Positions 25,639 to 35,067 of a stretch of DNA of 64,000 nucleotides are shown here, in pieces (the first letter of the stretch is position 1; every line of letters starts with the position of its first letter). A program made the translations under genes and the position numbers. Under the pieces are notes generated by a model. The model was given only the letters and a program-made list of their open reading frames with translations. It ran no database searches and was not told the origin of the DNA. Where the stretch lies: the NCBI RefSeq assembly GCF_018861755.1, contig NZ_JAHLEF010000016.1, forward strand, positions 1 to 64,000, written 5' to 3'. This DNA comes from Clostridium sp. CF012. Lineage in GTDB: Bacteria; Bacillota; Clostridia; Clostridiales; Clostridiaceae.

Positions 25639-27000
25639 TTAATCCACTGGATCTTCAAAGCCTAATATGCTAGTAAAGAAATATCCACCTATATATGATA
25701 CTAGTACTCCTATTAAGAATACTCCCATTTTACCATTTGCAATTAATAATGCCAGTGGTAATCCTGAAACACCGATTGCAACGGCTCCTACCTTAAATAA
25801 TGCCATCACCGCGCCACCTAATGCTGCTCCAAGACAAGCTCCAAGAAATGGCTTTCCAAGTGGTAATGTTACTCCATATATTAAGGGTTCTCCTATTCCT
25901 AAAAATCCTGGTACCAATCCATTTTTAGCTACTTTCTTTAATCTTTCATTTTTTGTTTTTCGGAGTACTGCAATTGTAGCTCCTACTTGAGCCATTCCAG
26001 CTGTTGCCAGTATTGGAAGTAATACTGTAAATCCAACATTAGCTATTAAATCTGCATGTATTGGTGTTAACGCTTGGTGCATTCCAGTCATAACCAGTGG
26101 TAAGAATAAACCACCCGATATTGCTCCTGATATAACTGAAATCATTATATTATCTGATGCTACTGTTTGTCCTACAACCAGTCCTATACTATCTGAAATA
26201 AATCCACCTATTGGTTGAAGTATAAATAATGCTACTAAAACTGAAATTGTAAGTGTAACAAGTGGTGTAACGAATAAATCTAATACATCCGGTACAAATT
26301 TCCTACAAGCCCTTTCAATATAACAAGCTAAAAGTACTACGAGTATTACTGAAATAATTCCCCCACGTCCTGGAGTTAATGCTTTTCCAAAAAGAGTTAT
26401 CTTTGCAAGTGCTGCTGATGAAAGAATTCCACCTAATACTCCACCCATCATTGGCATTTGTGAACCAAATTCCTTAGCTGCATTTACACCAACTAAAATT
26501 GATAGAATAGAGAATACACCATTACCTATAAGTCCTATTATTTGAGCTGCGTTTGTGGCTTTATATGAAGCTCCAAAATATACTCCTGCTATATTATTTA
26601 CTGCTAGAACTAATCCGCAAGCTACGAATAATGGTATTAATGGAATAAATATATTTCCTAATCTTTTAAGCATATTTTTAAACTTAGTATTATTTTTTTG
26701 TTTTAATTTAGTTTTAGTTTCTGCTACTGCATCTTCCCCTATAACTATATTTTTTCCAAGGATTTTACTTACTTCTTCAGTTACCTTATTTACCTTTCCT
26801 GGTCCATAAATAACTTGTAGCTGTCCCTCGTCTTCAACTACCCCAAGAACTCCTTCAGATTTTTTTATTTCTTCTATTTTTGCCTTTGAATTATCTTTAA
26901 GTTCTAGTCTGCAGCGGGTCATACAATTTGAAACAGATTTTATATTACTTTTTCCTCCAACCAGCTCTACTAAATTTTTAGCAATGTCTTTATTTAACAT
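25639..27000 (-). CDS. murP: PTS EIIBC, N-acetylmuramic acid (MurNAc-GlcNAc) specific
   Basis: A 453-residue membrane permease. The EIIB domain (1-80) has the phosphorylation site in SVSNCMTRCRLELKD (C26). From about 110 the EIIC domain shows about ten hydrophobic segments with FIPLIPLFVACGLVLAVNN and GIGEPLIYGVTLPLGKPF (the substrate-binding G-I-x-E-P loop). There is no EIIA domain, so a shared EIIA-Glc-type protein must supply phosphate. Position between murQ and mupG defines MurNAc or the disaccharide MurNAc-GlcNAc as the substrate. Confidence 0.92.
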   Translation of the reverse strand: MLNKDIAKNLVELVGGKSNIKSVSNCMTRCRLELKDNSKAKIEEIKKSEGVLGVVEDEGQLQVIYGPGKVNKVTEEVSKILGKNIVIGEDAVAETKTKLKQKNNTKFKNMLKRLGNIFIPLIPLFVACGLVLAVNNIAGVYFGASYKATNAAQIIGLIGNGVFSILSILVGVNAAKEFGSQMPMMGGVLGGILSSAALAKITLFGKALTPGRGGIISVILVVLLACYIERACRKFVPDVLDLFVTPLVTLTISVLVALFILQPIGGFISDSIGLVVGQTVASDNIMISVISGAISGGLFLPLVMTGMHQALTPIHADLIANVGFTVLLPILATAGMAQVGATIAVLRKTKNERLKKVAKNGLVPGFLGIGEPLIYGVTLPLGKPFLGACLGAALGGAVMALFKVGAVAIGVSGLPLALLIANGKMGVFLIGVLVSYIGGYFFTSILGFEDPVD

Positions 27001-27017
27001 AATATTTTCCTCCTTTT

Positions 27018-27923
27018 TTAAATGCTTTTTAGTGCTTTTGCTATATATCCACTATTTTGATCTAATATAATTTTCGCTTCCTCTTTATTAAGCTTTGATA
27101 ATATCATGAATATCGCTAGCTTAACATCAAAATCTGTTTCATTTAATACCTGCGTTGCTTCTTCAATATCTATTCCCGTTGCTTCGCAAACTATTAGCTT
27201 AGCCCTTTGCGTTAATTTTTCATTTGTTGATTTTACATCTACCATAAGATTGCCATATACTTTACCTAGCTTTATCATAGCTCCTGTTGATAACATATTT
27301 AATACAAGTTTTTGAGCTGTTCCTGATTTGAGTCTTGTTGACCCTGTTACAACTTCTGCTCCAACTACTGGTGCTATTGATATTTTTGCGGTCTTTGAAA
27401 CTTGTGAATTAGCATTACACGTAACTGAAATTGTTAATGCTCCTATTTCATTTGCATACTCCAGGCCCCCTATAACATATGGGGTTCTACCAGATGCTGC
27501 AAGACCTACTATTATATCATCCTCTGTGATATTTTTACCCTTCAAATCTTTTACTGCCAGTTCCTTTGAATCCTCAGCACCTTCCTTAGCTCTAAATATA
27601 GCCTCTGTACCTCCTGCTATAATCCCTTGTACTATTTCTTCTGAAACTCCAAAAGTTGGTGGACATTCCGATGCATCTAAAATTCCAAGTCTTCCGGAAG
27701 TTCCTGCACCTATATAAATTAATCTCCCACCTTTATACATTCTTAAAGTTATAGAATCTATGGCTTCTGCTATTTTAGGAAGTTCCACTTCTACAGCTTC
27801 AGCTACCTTTTTATCTTCATTATTTATTACTTTTACCATTTCCAAAGTTGAAATCTTGTCTATGTCCATGGTATTTTCATTTCTACTTTCCGTTGTGAGT
27901 TTTTTTAAATTTAATTTGTCCAT
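27018..27923 (-). CDS. murQ: N-acetylmuramic acid 6-phosphate etherase
   Basis: A 301-residue SIS-fold lyase that removes D-lactate from MurNAc-6P to give GlcNAc-6P. Diagnostic sequence: [20 protein letters not shown] (residues 68-87, with the catalytic Glu at 86) followed by [26 protein letters not shown], and [13 protein letters not shown]. Length matches E. coli MurQ (298). The C-terminal UBA-like part ([16 protein letters not shown]) is present. First gene of the operon; TAGGAGGG precedes the ATG. Confidence 0.96.
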   Translation of the reverse strand: MDKLNLKKLTTESRNENTMDIDKISTLEMVKVINNEDKKVAEAVEVELPKIAEAIDSITLRMYKGGRLIYIGAGTSGRLGILDASECPPTFGVSEEIVQGIIAGGTEAIFRAKEGAEDSKELAVKDLKGKNITEDDIIVGLAASGRTPYVIGGLEYANEIGALTISVTCNANSQVSKTAKISIAPVVGAEVVTGSTRLKSGTAQKLVLNMLSTGAMIKLGKVYGNLMVDVKSTNEKLTQRAKLIVCEATGIDIEEATQVLNETDFDVKLAIFMILSKLNKEEAKIILDQNSGYIAKALKSI

Positions 27924-27958
27924 AAATTCCCTCCTATATTACTCATCATTTGTATTTT

Positions 27959-28012
27959 GAAAACGTTTTATACTATAACCTTATATTAACATGTTTGAAA
28001 TTATGTTTCAAG
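27959..28012 (-). promoter_or_regulatory. murQ promoter with MurR-type operator and cre-like site
   Basis: On the minus strand -35-like TTTCAA (28001-27996), 17 bp, TATAGT (27978-27973). The palindrome TTGAAA-TTATG-TTTCAA (27996-28012) covers the -35 and suits an RpiR regulator. Just after the -10, TGAAAACGTTTTAT (27959-27972) matches the CcpA cre consensus except for its last two bases. Confidence 0.65.
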
Positions 28013-28274
28013 CATTTTTTTAAAAAATATTATTTCATTTCAGTTTATTTTATTATTGACAATCTCATACTCTTGTAATATGATTATATCATAAGTATTA
28101 TTAATTGATAATTGATATCGATTCAAAATGACTATAATTAAATAAGAATATAATATATATCCCCATAAAGAAAAACATAATAAGAATTGTATATGTATAT
28201 AATATATATGCTTGTAAAAATGTACACTTAATAATGAATTAAACTAATATCAAAAAAATTTAGGAGGCTATCAA

Positions 28275-28832
28275 ATGACAAAAATCGCTATAATAATTGG
28301 AAGTACTAGACCTGGAAGAAATGGGGCTGCCGTAGCTAATTGGGTATATGAAATCTCGAAGAAACGAACTGATGCAGAATTTGAGTTAGTTGATATTGCA
28401 GATTATAATTTACCATTATTAGATGAACCATATCCAGCTATGATGCATCAATATACTAAAGACCATACTAACGCATGGTCAGCCAAAATTTCAGAATTTG
28501 ACGGTTTCATATTTGTAACACCAGAATACAATCACTCCACATCTGGAGCTTTAAAAAATGCTATTGATTACTTATCTCTTGAATGGAACAATAAAGCTGC
28601 AGGATTTGTAAGTTATGGTAGTGCAGGTGGGGTTCGAGCTGTTGAACATTTAAGACTTATTGCAGGAGAGCTACAAATGGCAGATGTACGCTCACAGGTT
28701 ACACTTTCACTTTTCACTGATTTTGTAAATATGAGCGAATTTAAACCTGCAGATCTACATGAAGCTACTGTAGTTTCTTTATTTGATCAAGTTATTGCTT
28801 GGAGTAATGCATTAAAAACTTTACGTAAATAG
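28275..28832 (+). CDS. NADPH-dependent FMN reductase family protein
   Basis: A 185-residue flavodoxin-fold reductase. The FMN phosphate loop GSTRPGRNGAAVANWV (residues 9-24) and FVTPEYNHSTSGALKNAIDYLSLEWNNKAAGFVSYGSAGG (about 76-115: TPEYNHS and the GSAGG loop) are typical of the NADPH-dependent FMN/azoreductase-type family. It probably reduces FMN, quinones or azo compounds. TTAGGAGG before the ATG, its own terminator after the stop. It diverges from the murQ operon. Confidence 0.92.
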   Translation: MTKIAIIIGSTRPGRNGAAVANWVYEISKKRTDAEFELVDIADYNLPLLDEPYPAMMHQYTKDHTNAWSAKISEFDGFIFVTPEYNHSTSGALKNAIDYLSLEWNNKAAGFVSYGSAGGVRAVEHLRLIAGELQMADVRSQVTLSLFTDFVNMSEFKPADLHEATVVSLFDQVIAWSNALKTLRK

Positions 28833-28841
28833 ATGTGTAAC

Positions 28842-28874
28842 AAAAACCAGCATTTTAATAATGCTGGTTTTTTA
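28842..28874 (+). terminator. Terminator of the FMN reductase gene
   Basis: AAAAACCAGCATT / AATGCTGGTTTTTT stem-loop with T-run on the plus strand. Confidence 0.9.
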
Positions 28875-28928
28875 ATTATTTATAATTCTATTCAGTTGGT
28901 ATTTAATAAAAAAGCTCTCTATTTACGC

Positions 28929-29606
28929 TTATAAACGTAAAAATTCTTCTTCTATGTTATTTAATATTTTGTTATTGCTATACATTAAACAATAGCAAAA
29001 TAAACTCATTAAAAACAGTATGCTTAAAGCAGGTTGATTATAAAATATGAATCCTACAGTTATAAACAGACATAAATTCATAATAGGAGTTTTAAAATGT
29101 CGCAGCGTGTAGCCACAGGATATCCTAAAAATTACGCTTGTTTTCAAATAAAACCGTGAGATAATACATAAGGCATACATTCCAACTTGTAATATATAAA
29201 ATGCTAAACCATAAAAGAAATATACGAATATATGTTGACGAGCTAATAAAATATATTGTATATCCACATATATTGCAAGAAGTGCAACAACCTCAATTGT
29301 CCAAAGGAATATAGATTGTTTAAAGCTATTCTTATAAGCCTTAAAAAAATCATGGGTTATATTTACATCTTTTTCTCTTAGTAGTTTACCCATTGCACCT
29401 AAAAGCGCCGTTAAGGCAGGCCCCATAGGAATGCTACATAAGGCAACAAGCCAAGGCGTAGGGCTACTTATAATTCCAGTTAACAGACAAAACATTAATA
29501 TAGTCATAGGTAGGTTTAATAAAATAAAATAAAAGTTACCTAAAATAAACCACCACAGATAGTTTGAAATTGTAAATATTAGACCTTCACCAAGTTTTTT
29601 ATTCAT
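28929..29606 (-). CDS. YesL family (DUF624) membrane protein
   Basis: A 225-residue protein with about five membrane helices: YLWWFILGNFYFILLNLPM, TILMFCLLTGIISSPTPWLV, FLWTIEVVALLAIYVD, FYGLAFYILQVGMYALCI, LCLFITVGFIFYNQPALS. The pattern including SIPMGPALTALLGAMGKLLRE fits DUF624/YesL, found beside carbohydrate ABC transporters. Its role is unknown; an accessory to the transporter is possible. Here it closes the sialic acid operon, 48 bases after the esterase gene. Confidence 0.85.
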   Translation of the reverse strand: MNKKLGEGLIFTISNYLWWFILGNFYFILLNLPMTILMFCLLTGIISSPTPWLVALCSIPMGPALTALLGAMGKLLREKDVNITHDFFKAYKNSFKQSIFLWTIEVVALLAIYVDIQYILLARQHIFVYFFYGLAFYILQVGMYALCIISRFYLKTSVIFRISCGYTLRHFKTPIMNLCLFITVGFIFYNQPALSILFLMSLFCYCLMYSNNKILNNIEEEFLRL

Positions 29607-29654
29607 TTACTCCTCCATAAAAAAATTATTAAATTAGCGCTTGTTGAATATGAT

Positions 29655-30614
29655 TTATAAATTACTCATAAATTGAAAAATAGCATCATTTGTCTTTGGT
29701 AAATCTTCATGCCCAAAGTCGTTATATACTCTTAAAGATTTTTTGCTGGTTATTCTGTTATATACTGCAAATTGAGTTGATGGAGGACATATATTATCCA
29801 ATAAGGTAGCTGTAAACATAACCTGGCACTTTATGTACTTTGCTAAATTCTTTACATCTATGTATCCTAATTTAGTAAATATCTCCTCTTCCTTTTCATG
29901 GAGGGGGTCAAAAAACCTAAAGTAGTAATTTAATTCTTCATAAGCGTCCTTTGCAAGATCCATTTGCCAAACTCTTTTATAGTCACTTAAAAATGGATAT
30001 ACAGGTGCAATCATTTTAACCTTTGGCTCTAATGCTCCGCAGGCAATAGTTAACCCTCCACCTTGAGAATAACCCGTTACTCCTACTCTTTTTTCATCAA
30101 CGTCTTCCATATTCATTACTATTCTTGCAAGCTCTACTGTATCTAAGAATATATGCCTAAACAAAAGATTATCTGCATTCCCCTCGAGTCCTCTAATTAT
30201 ATGTCCACCGTATGTTGGGCCGACCACACCGCCTACATCTTCTGAAAGTCCGCCTTGCCCCCTGCAATTCATAGCAACCACAGTATATCCCATGGCTACA
30301 TAAGCTAGCTTATCAACCCAATCTCCACAATTTCCCCTGTAGCCATGAAACATAATTAGAGCAGGGTGCTTTTCTAATACATTTTTAGGTTTTAAACATT
30401 GCGCATGTATACGAGCACCTCTAACTCCAGTAAAATACATATCAAAACAATCTGCATAGGGTGTTTTAAAATCACTTCGAATATACTGGGTACAAGGTTC
30501 TACTGTTTCTAACTCTTGTATAGCTCTTGACCAATATTCATCAAAATCCTGTGGACAAGGATTAGTTCCTGTATACTTTTTAAGTTCTTCAATTGGCATA
30601 TCTAACATTGGCAT
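29655..30614 (-). CDS. CE7 family acetyl esterase (acetylxylan esterase/cephalosporin-C deacetylase type)
   Basis: A 319-residue alpha/beta hydrolase of carbohydrate esterase family 7. Catalytic triad: S183 in GYSQGGG, D273 in LLDNICPP and H302 in DFGHEDLP; the oxyanion loop is HGYRGNCGDW (90-99). Length equals characterised CE7 enzymes (about 320, hexameric and cytoplasmic). CE7 enzymes remove acetyl groups from short acetylated sugars. Placed after nanA in a sialic acid operon, it may de-O-acetylate sialic acids; that is inference, since CE7 enzymes usually act on xylo-oligosaccharides. Confidence 0.9.
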   Translation of the reverse strand: MPMLDMPIEELKKYTGTNPCPQDFDEYWSRAIQELETVEPCTQYIRSDFKTPYADCFDMYFTGVRGARIHAQCLKPKNVLEKHPALIMFHGYRGNCGDWVDKLAYVAMGYTVVAMNCRGQGGLSEDVGGVVGPTYGGHIIRGLEGNADNLLFRHIFLDTVELARIVMNMEDVDEKRVGVTGYSQGGGLTIACGALEPKVKMIAPVYPFLSDYKRVWQMDLAKDAYEELNYYFRFFDPLHEKEEEIFTKLGYIDVKNLAKYIKCQVMFTATLLDNICPPSTQFAVYNRITSKKSLRVYNDFGHEDLPKTNDAIFQFMSNL

Positions 30615-30689
30615 TTTTTTATCCCCATTTCAATTAGAATTTAAATCTTTCAATTTTATGAATTTCTATACAGTAAACGATATAAAAAT

Positions 30690-30727
30690 AGGTATAGAGC
30701 ACATTTTACTGTAAAATCTATACCTAG
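30690..30727 (-). repeat. Stem-loop between nanA and the esterase gene
   Basis: ATAGGTATAGA ... TCTATACCTA inverted repeat (about 11 bp) with a loop of roughly 16. It has no T-run, so it may be a processing or stability element. Confidence 0.55.
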
Positions 30728-30762
30728 AATTTCCATACTCTATAATCTTTCTTACAAAATAA

Positions 30763-31674
30763 TTAACAATATTTTTTTATGGCTTTATCTATCATTTCAG
30801 CACATTTCTCAACCTTTGGCATATCTTCATCTATAACAGCTGCAAGCGGTAAACGAACGCCTCCTATATCCATACCTTTCATTTTTAAAATAGTTTTCAT
30901 AACGGCATATAAGTTACCATGGCATCCACACATAGCATAGATAATCTCGCAGATATCATATTGGATTTCCTTTGCTGTTTCCATGTCACCACTTCTGATA
31001 CATTCATCAGCTTTTATGAATAATTCTGGCATAACAGCATAAGTCCCACCAATACCGCCATCAGCGCCCATAGCTCTACCGCCAACAAATTGTTCATCTG
31101 GACCATTAAAGACTATAAAGTCTTTTCCACCAGCAGCTTTAAACATTTGAATATCCTGTACTGGCATTGAAGAGTTCTTAACTCCAATAACATGTTTATT
31201 TTCACGCATTTTATTAAATAAATCCATAGATAGTGCATATCCTGTTGTTTGTGGAATGTTGTATATAATAAAATCTAAATTAGTAGCATTGGCAATACTA
31301 TTCCAATAATTTTCAATAGCATGTTCTGGTAATCTGAAGTAAATTGGTGGAATAGACGCGATAGCATCTACTCCGCATTCCTCTGCATGTTTAGCAAGTT
31401 CAATACTATCTCTTGTTGAAGTTGCTGCGATATGAGCGATGACAGTAATTCTACCTTTTGCAACCTTCATTACATTTTCAAGTACTAACTTTCTTTCATC
31501 AACATTTTGATAAATGCATTCTCCTGAACTTCCACATACATAAACACCCTTGACACCTTTTCCTATTAAATACTCTGTAAATGCACGAGTCTTTTCTGGA
31601 CTAATATCTCCCTTTTCATCGTAGCAAGCATAAAATGCTGGAATAATTCCTTTATATTTATCTAATTTATTCAT
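30763..31674 (-). CDS. nanA: N-acetylneuraminate lyase (DHDPS superfamily)
   Basis: A 303-residue TIM-barrel aldolase that splits Neu5Ac to ManNAc and pyruvate. Schiff-base lysine K166 in IGVKNSS, catalytic Y138 in FIIYNIPQTTGY and the GSSGE loop (48-52), which binds the pyruvate carboxylate, are all present. The family also contains DHDPS and KDG aldolases, but neighbours nanE, nanK, yhcH and an ABC importer specify sialic acid. ATAGGAG precedes the ATG. Confidence 0.9.
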   Translation of the reverse strand: MNKLDKYKGIIPAFYACYDEKGDISPEKTRAFTEYLIGKGVKGVYVCGSSGECIYQNVDERKLVLENVMKVAKGRITVIAHIAATSTRDSIELAKHAEECGVDAIASIPPIYFRLPEHAIENYWNSIANATNLDFIIYNIPQTTGYALSMDLFNKMRENKHVIGVKNSSMPVQDIQMFKAAGGKDFIVFNGPDEQFVGGRAMGADGGIGGTYAVMPELFIKADECIRSGDMETAKEIQYDICEIIYAMCGCHGNLYAVMKTILKMKGMDIGGVRLPLAAVIDEDMPKVEKCAEMIDKAIKKYC

Positions 31675-31762
31675 AATTTTTCTCCTATCGTATAATTTTT
31701 ATTTTATAATAGCACAAACCACTATTATAATCCTAATTTCATACCACCCTTTTAGTTTATTA

Positions 31763-32593
31763 TTAGCCTTTTACAGCTCCCATGGTTATACCTTGGGTAA
31801 AGTTCTTTTGGAAGGCAATAAATATTATTATCATTGGAAGTGATGCCAATGCTGCTCCAGCCATTATTACACCGTAATTTGTTGTAAATTCTTGTTGCAG
31901 TAATGCTACTCCTAAAGGTAAAGTCATCATGTTTGCACTTCTAATTGTAATAAGCTGCATGAAGTAATCATTCCAAGCACTTATAAATGTAAATATAGCT
32001 AGTGCCCCAACTCCTGGTTTTACCAGTGGCAGTACAATACTCCAGAAGGTTCTGAGTTCTGAACACCCATCAATTCTTGCTGCCTCTATCAATTCATTAG
32101 GAACCCCTTGTGAGAACTGTTTCATTAAGAATACTCCAAACGGCCAACCTGCTGCTGGAAGTATAAGTCCTTGATAAGTATTTATCCAATGAAGCTTTGA
32201 CAATATTGTGAATAATGGAATCATAACTACCTGCTTTGGTAATGCCATAGCCACGATTAATGACCAGAATATAAAGTTTCTTCCTGGAAATCTCTTTTTT
32301 GCTAGGGCATAACCAGCCATTGTAGCCGTTAAACATACTATAAACATTGTAGCAAAAGCAATTATAAAGCTGTTTGCTGTCCACCTAAGCAGTGGTGATT
32401 TTGCGAGTTCTGTAAAGTTTTCAAGGGTTGGAGTTTTAGGAAACCACTCTGGTGGTATCTGTACGGTTACACTTTGTGGCTTGAAAGCTCCAGTTGCAAT
32501 CCAGTAAAAGGGGAATATAAATATTATAGCAAGTATTATGATTATTATCATAGATATTATTTGTTTTAATGATTGTCTTTTTAACCATTTCAT
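31763..32593 (-). CDS. Carbohydrate ABC transporter permease (MalG-like), sialic acid operon
   Basis: A 276-residue inner membrane permease with six helices. The cytoplasmic ATPase-contact loop EAARIDGCSELRTFWSIVLPLVKPG (EAA motif, about 180-204) is typical of CUT1 permeases. N-terminal FPFYWIATGAFKP is a MalG mark. Start ATG at 32593 follows GGAGG by 9 bases; a TTG at 32602 abuts the SD. No ATPase gene is present in the operon, so a shared MsmK/UgpC-like ATPase is expected. Confidence 0.9.
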   Translation of the reverse strand: MKWLKRQSLKQIISMIIIIILAIIFIFPFYWIATGAFKPQSVTVQIPPEWFPKTPTLENFTELAKSPLLRWTANSFIIAFATMFIVCLTATMAGYALAKKRFPGRNFIFWSLIVAMALPKQVVMIPLFTILSKLHWINTYQGLILPAAGWPFGVFLMKQFSQGVPNELIEAARIDGCSELRTFWSIVLPLVKPGVGALAIFTFISAWNDYFMQLITIRSANMMTLPLGVALLQQEFTTNYGVIMAGAALASLPMIIIFIAFQKNFTQGITMGAVKG

Positions 32594-32611
32594 TAATGTC
32601 AACCTCCAATA

Positions 32612-33526
32612 TTAGTAATCAACTTCATCTCCAAAGAATTTGAATTGAACTATTGATATAGTCATTATTATTACAGCAAGCACAACTCCCATTGAAGATG
32701 CTAATCCATATTTATTCAAAGTGAAGGCTCTTTCATAAACCAAATACATTACTGTTGAGGTTGAATAAGCTGGTCCACCGGAAGTTAAAAGTTGGATTAT
32801 AGAGAAACATTGGAAGGAATTTATTGTTGTAATAATTACAATGTATAAAGTTGTTGGCATTAATAAAGGCCATGTAATATGTCTAAATATTTCCCAGGAT
32901 GTAGCTCCATCAATTTCAGCTGCCTCAAGATATGAAGTTGGTACATTACCAAGAGATGCAACATAAAGTATTATTGGTTGTCCAACTGATAGTGTTACAA
33001 GTACTACAATCATACAACCTAAAGCATATTTGGGATCCCCGAGCCATCCAACTGGATCCATTCCGAACTTGGAAGTAATATAGTTTAGTATACCGAAGTT
33101 TGGATGAAATATCCAACCCCAAACAACTGTTATGCTTACAACTGAACATACTGTTGGCAGATAAAATATACCTCTAAATAAAGATCTTATTCCAGCTGAC
33201 TTTTTATAAATATTTATAGACACGAATAATGACAAGAGTATAACAAGAGGAACATTTGCTATAACTAATATTAAAGTATTTACAACAGATTTTATAAATA
33301 TATCATCCTGTATTAACGTTTTGTAATTCTCCAGTCCAATAAATTTAAAATTCCTAAGCGAGTATTCAAAAAAACTTATATATATGCCCTTAATCATTGG
33401 ATAAATAACAAAAGTTATAAAGAAAATCAACATAGGTGTAAGAAATAAATAAGCTGAAATCCATTCTCTTATATGTGCTTTGCTTACCTTTTTCTTAGGC
33501 ATTATGCTATTATCTATATTCTGCAT
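32612..33526 (-). CDS. Carbohydrate ABC transporter permease (UgpA/MalF-like), sialic acid operon
   Basis: A 304-residue permease with six membrane helices; EAAEIDGATSWEIFRHITWPLLMP (about 201-224) is the EAA loop, and YLFLTPMLIFFITFVIYPMI begins the first helix. It pairs with the MalG-like permease 18 bases downstream and with the binding protein encoded upstream. Substrate by context: sialic acid. GGAGG precedes the ATG. Confidence 0.9.
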   Translation of the reverse strand: MQNIDNSIMPKKKVSKAHIREWISAYLFLTPMLIFFITFVIYPMIKGIYISFFEYSLRNFKFIGLENYKTLIQDDIFIKSVVNTLILVIANVPLVILLSLFVSINIYKKSAGIRSLFRGIFYLPTVCSVVSITVVWGWIFHPNFGILNYITSKFGMDPVGWLGDPKYALGCMIVVLVTLSVGQPIILYVASLGNVPTSYLEAAEIDGATSWEIFRHITWPLLMPTTLYIVIITTINSFQCFSIIQLLTSGGPAYSTSTVMYLVYERAFTLNKYGLASSMGVVLAVIIMTISIVQFKFFGDEVDY

Positions 33527-33617
33527 GTGGACACCTCCATTTTATTTATAAACCACCGATGAATTGAAAAGTCATGTCATTTAGCCAAGCTAAGGAATCA
33601 TGTTCAAATTCATATTA

Positions 33618-33654
33618 AATCCATAGGTCGTAGTTAGTCCACGACCTATGGATT
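33618..33654 (-). repeat. Stable stem-loop after the binding-protein gene
   Basis: Perfect 14-bp stem AATCCATAGGTCGT / ACGACCTATGGATT with a 9-base loop, 5 bases beyond the stop. Without a T-run it may protect the binding-protein mRNA segment, favouring more SBP than permeases. Confidence 0.7.
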
Positions 33655-33658
33655 CAAA

Positions 33659-35002
33659 CTATTTCTTAATTAAAGTGGCATTTGCTTTTGTAACAAATTC
33701 ATCTAATCCTTTTTGTGCTGTTTGTTTTGCAAGTAATACGTTTTGAAGCATTGGGAAGTAGAAAGTTCTCATTTCAGCAAACCCTGGAACTTGATTATAA
33801 TATGTTCCTAAGTATTTGATCATACTTTCACAATATATTGATTCTGGATCTGTATAAAGTCCTGTTACAGAAGTTTTAACTGAGAAACCACCTGTCTGAA
33901 GTAAAGTTTCTTTAGCTGTAGCTGAGTCGTTAGCAATGAATTCTACAAGTTTTTTCGCTGCTGCAATTTTATCTGCATCCTTGTTGTCAAATACACCCAT
34001 ACCGCCTATATAAGCTTCTAAAGCTGGCTTAACTGAAGTATTTGGTGTTGGATAAGGAATAAATACCTCTTCGAATGCTGTCTTCTTCTTAGATGCACTT
34101 GTACCCATTAATACTTTATTATAAAGTGGTGCCATGGCTATTTTTTCACCTAAGTACATATCAATTACGTCATTTGAAGCAAGTGCTTCCCCACCCTTTA
34201 ATGTTAACCCTAATTTAACAGAGTCTGCAATCCATTGAAGAGCTTTTCCGTTGCTAGGATCATTCAGAGTATATTTTGATAAATCAGAAGCTACTGTTCC
34301 AACTCCACCCATATTAGAAATATATGCTCTAGTTCCTTGATCTCCAGCACTTGACTTAGCATAAAATGCTGTAGGTGCTGCGAGTGTTGGAATTTTTTCC
34401 TTTATAGCTTTTAAAAGTGCATAATATTCATCATTAGTCCATAATCTGTCTGGTTTGCCTAATGGAAGCATGCTTGTTAAACCAGCTTTATCAAGCATAG
34501 TTTTGTTAACTACCATCATATTAGGCGAAATATTAACTGGATACATGTAGAACTTGCCATCTAATGAACAAGGATCTAATATTTTTTTAGCGATGTCCTT
34601 TTTCATGGTATCTGTAAACAGGTCATCTAATGGTACCATTACTCCATTTCTAGCATAATCTATAATTCTACCAGGATAATCATATACAAGGTCTGGTGCT
34701 GAATTTGATGCAATTGCTGTATTAAGCTTTTGAGGACCACTTGCAAAGTCAATCATTTCAATATTAACTTTAATGTTTGGATATTTTTTATTAAAGTTTT
34801 CAATAATTTTCTTTTCATAATCTCCTGATGAAGCTGTCTTGAAATTTGGGTAGTCCCACCAAGTTATTTCTACTGGCTTCCCAGTTTCTGATGTCTTCCC
34901 AGCTTCTGGTGTAGGTGTAGGTGATTTGCTAGCACATCCTGCGAGTAGACTAACTGACATTGAAAGGGCAAGAATTGATGTGAGTAATTTATTTTTTTTC
35001 AT
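33659..35002 (-). CDS. Extracellular solute-binding lipoprotein, sialic acid ABC transporter
   Basis: A 447-residue lipoprotein with signal MKKNKLLTSILALSMSV and lipobox SLLAGC (C23), followed by a Ser/Thr/Pro linker. The mature part is a family 1 (cluster B) binding protein: EITWWDYPNF, LVYDYPGRIIDYARNGVMVPLDDL, NISPNMMVVNKTMLDKAGL. Located between nanE and two permease genes, it is predicted to bind sialic acid. AAGGGGG before the ATG. A stem-loop follows the gene. Confidence 0.9.
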   Translation of the reverse strand: MKKNKLLTSILALSMSVSLLAGCASKSPTPTPEAGKTSETGKPVEITWWDYPNFKTASSGDYEKKIIENFNKKYPNIKVNIEMIDFASGPQKLNTAIASNSAPDLVYDYPGRIIDYARNGVMVPLDDLFTDTMKKDIAKKILDPCSLDGKFYMYPVNISPNMMVVNKTMLDKAGLTSMLPLGKPDRLWTNDEYYALLKAIKEKIPTLAAPTAFYAKSSAGDQGTRAYISNMGGVGTVASDLSKYTLNDPSNGKALQWIADSVKLGLTLKGGEALASNDVIDMYLGEKIAMAPLYNKVLMGTSASKKKTAFEEVFIPYPTPNTSVKPALEAYIGGMGVFDNKDADKIAAAKKLVEFIANDSATAKETLLQTGGFSVKTSVTGLYTDPESIYCESMIKYLGTYYNQVPGFAEMRTFYFPMLQNVLLAKQTAQKGLDEFVTKANATLIKK

Positions 35003-35067
35003 TTTTTGTCCCCCTTAATAATTTTATTATATTACTATTATTCATATTAAATAATATAATTTTCACT

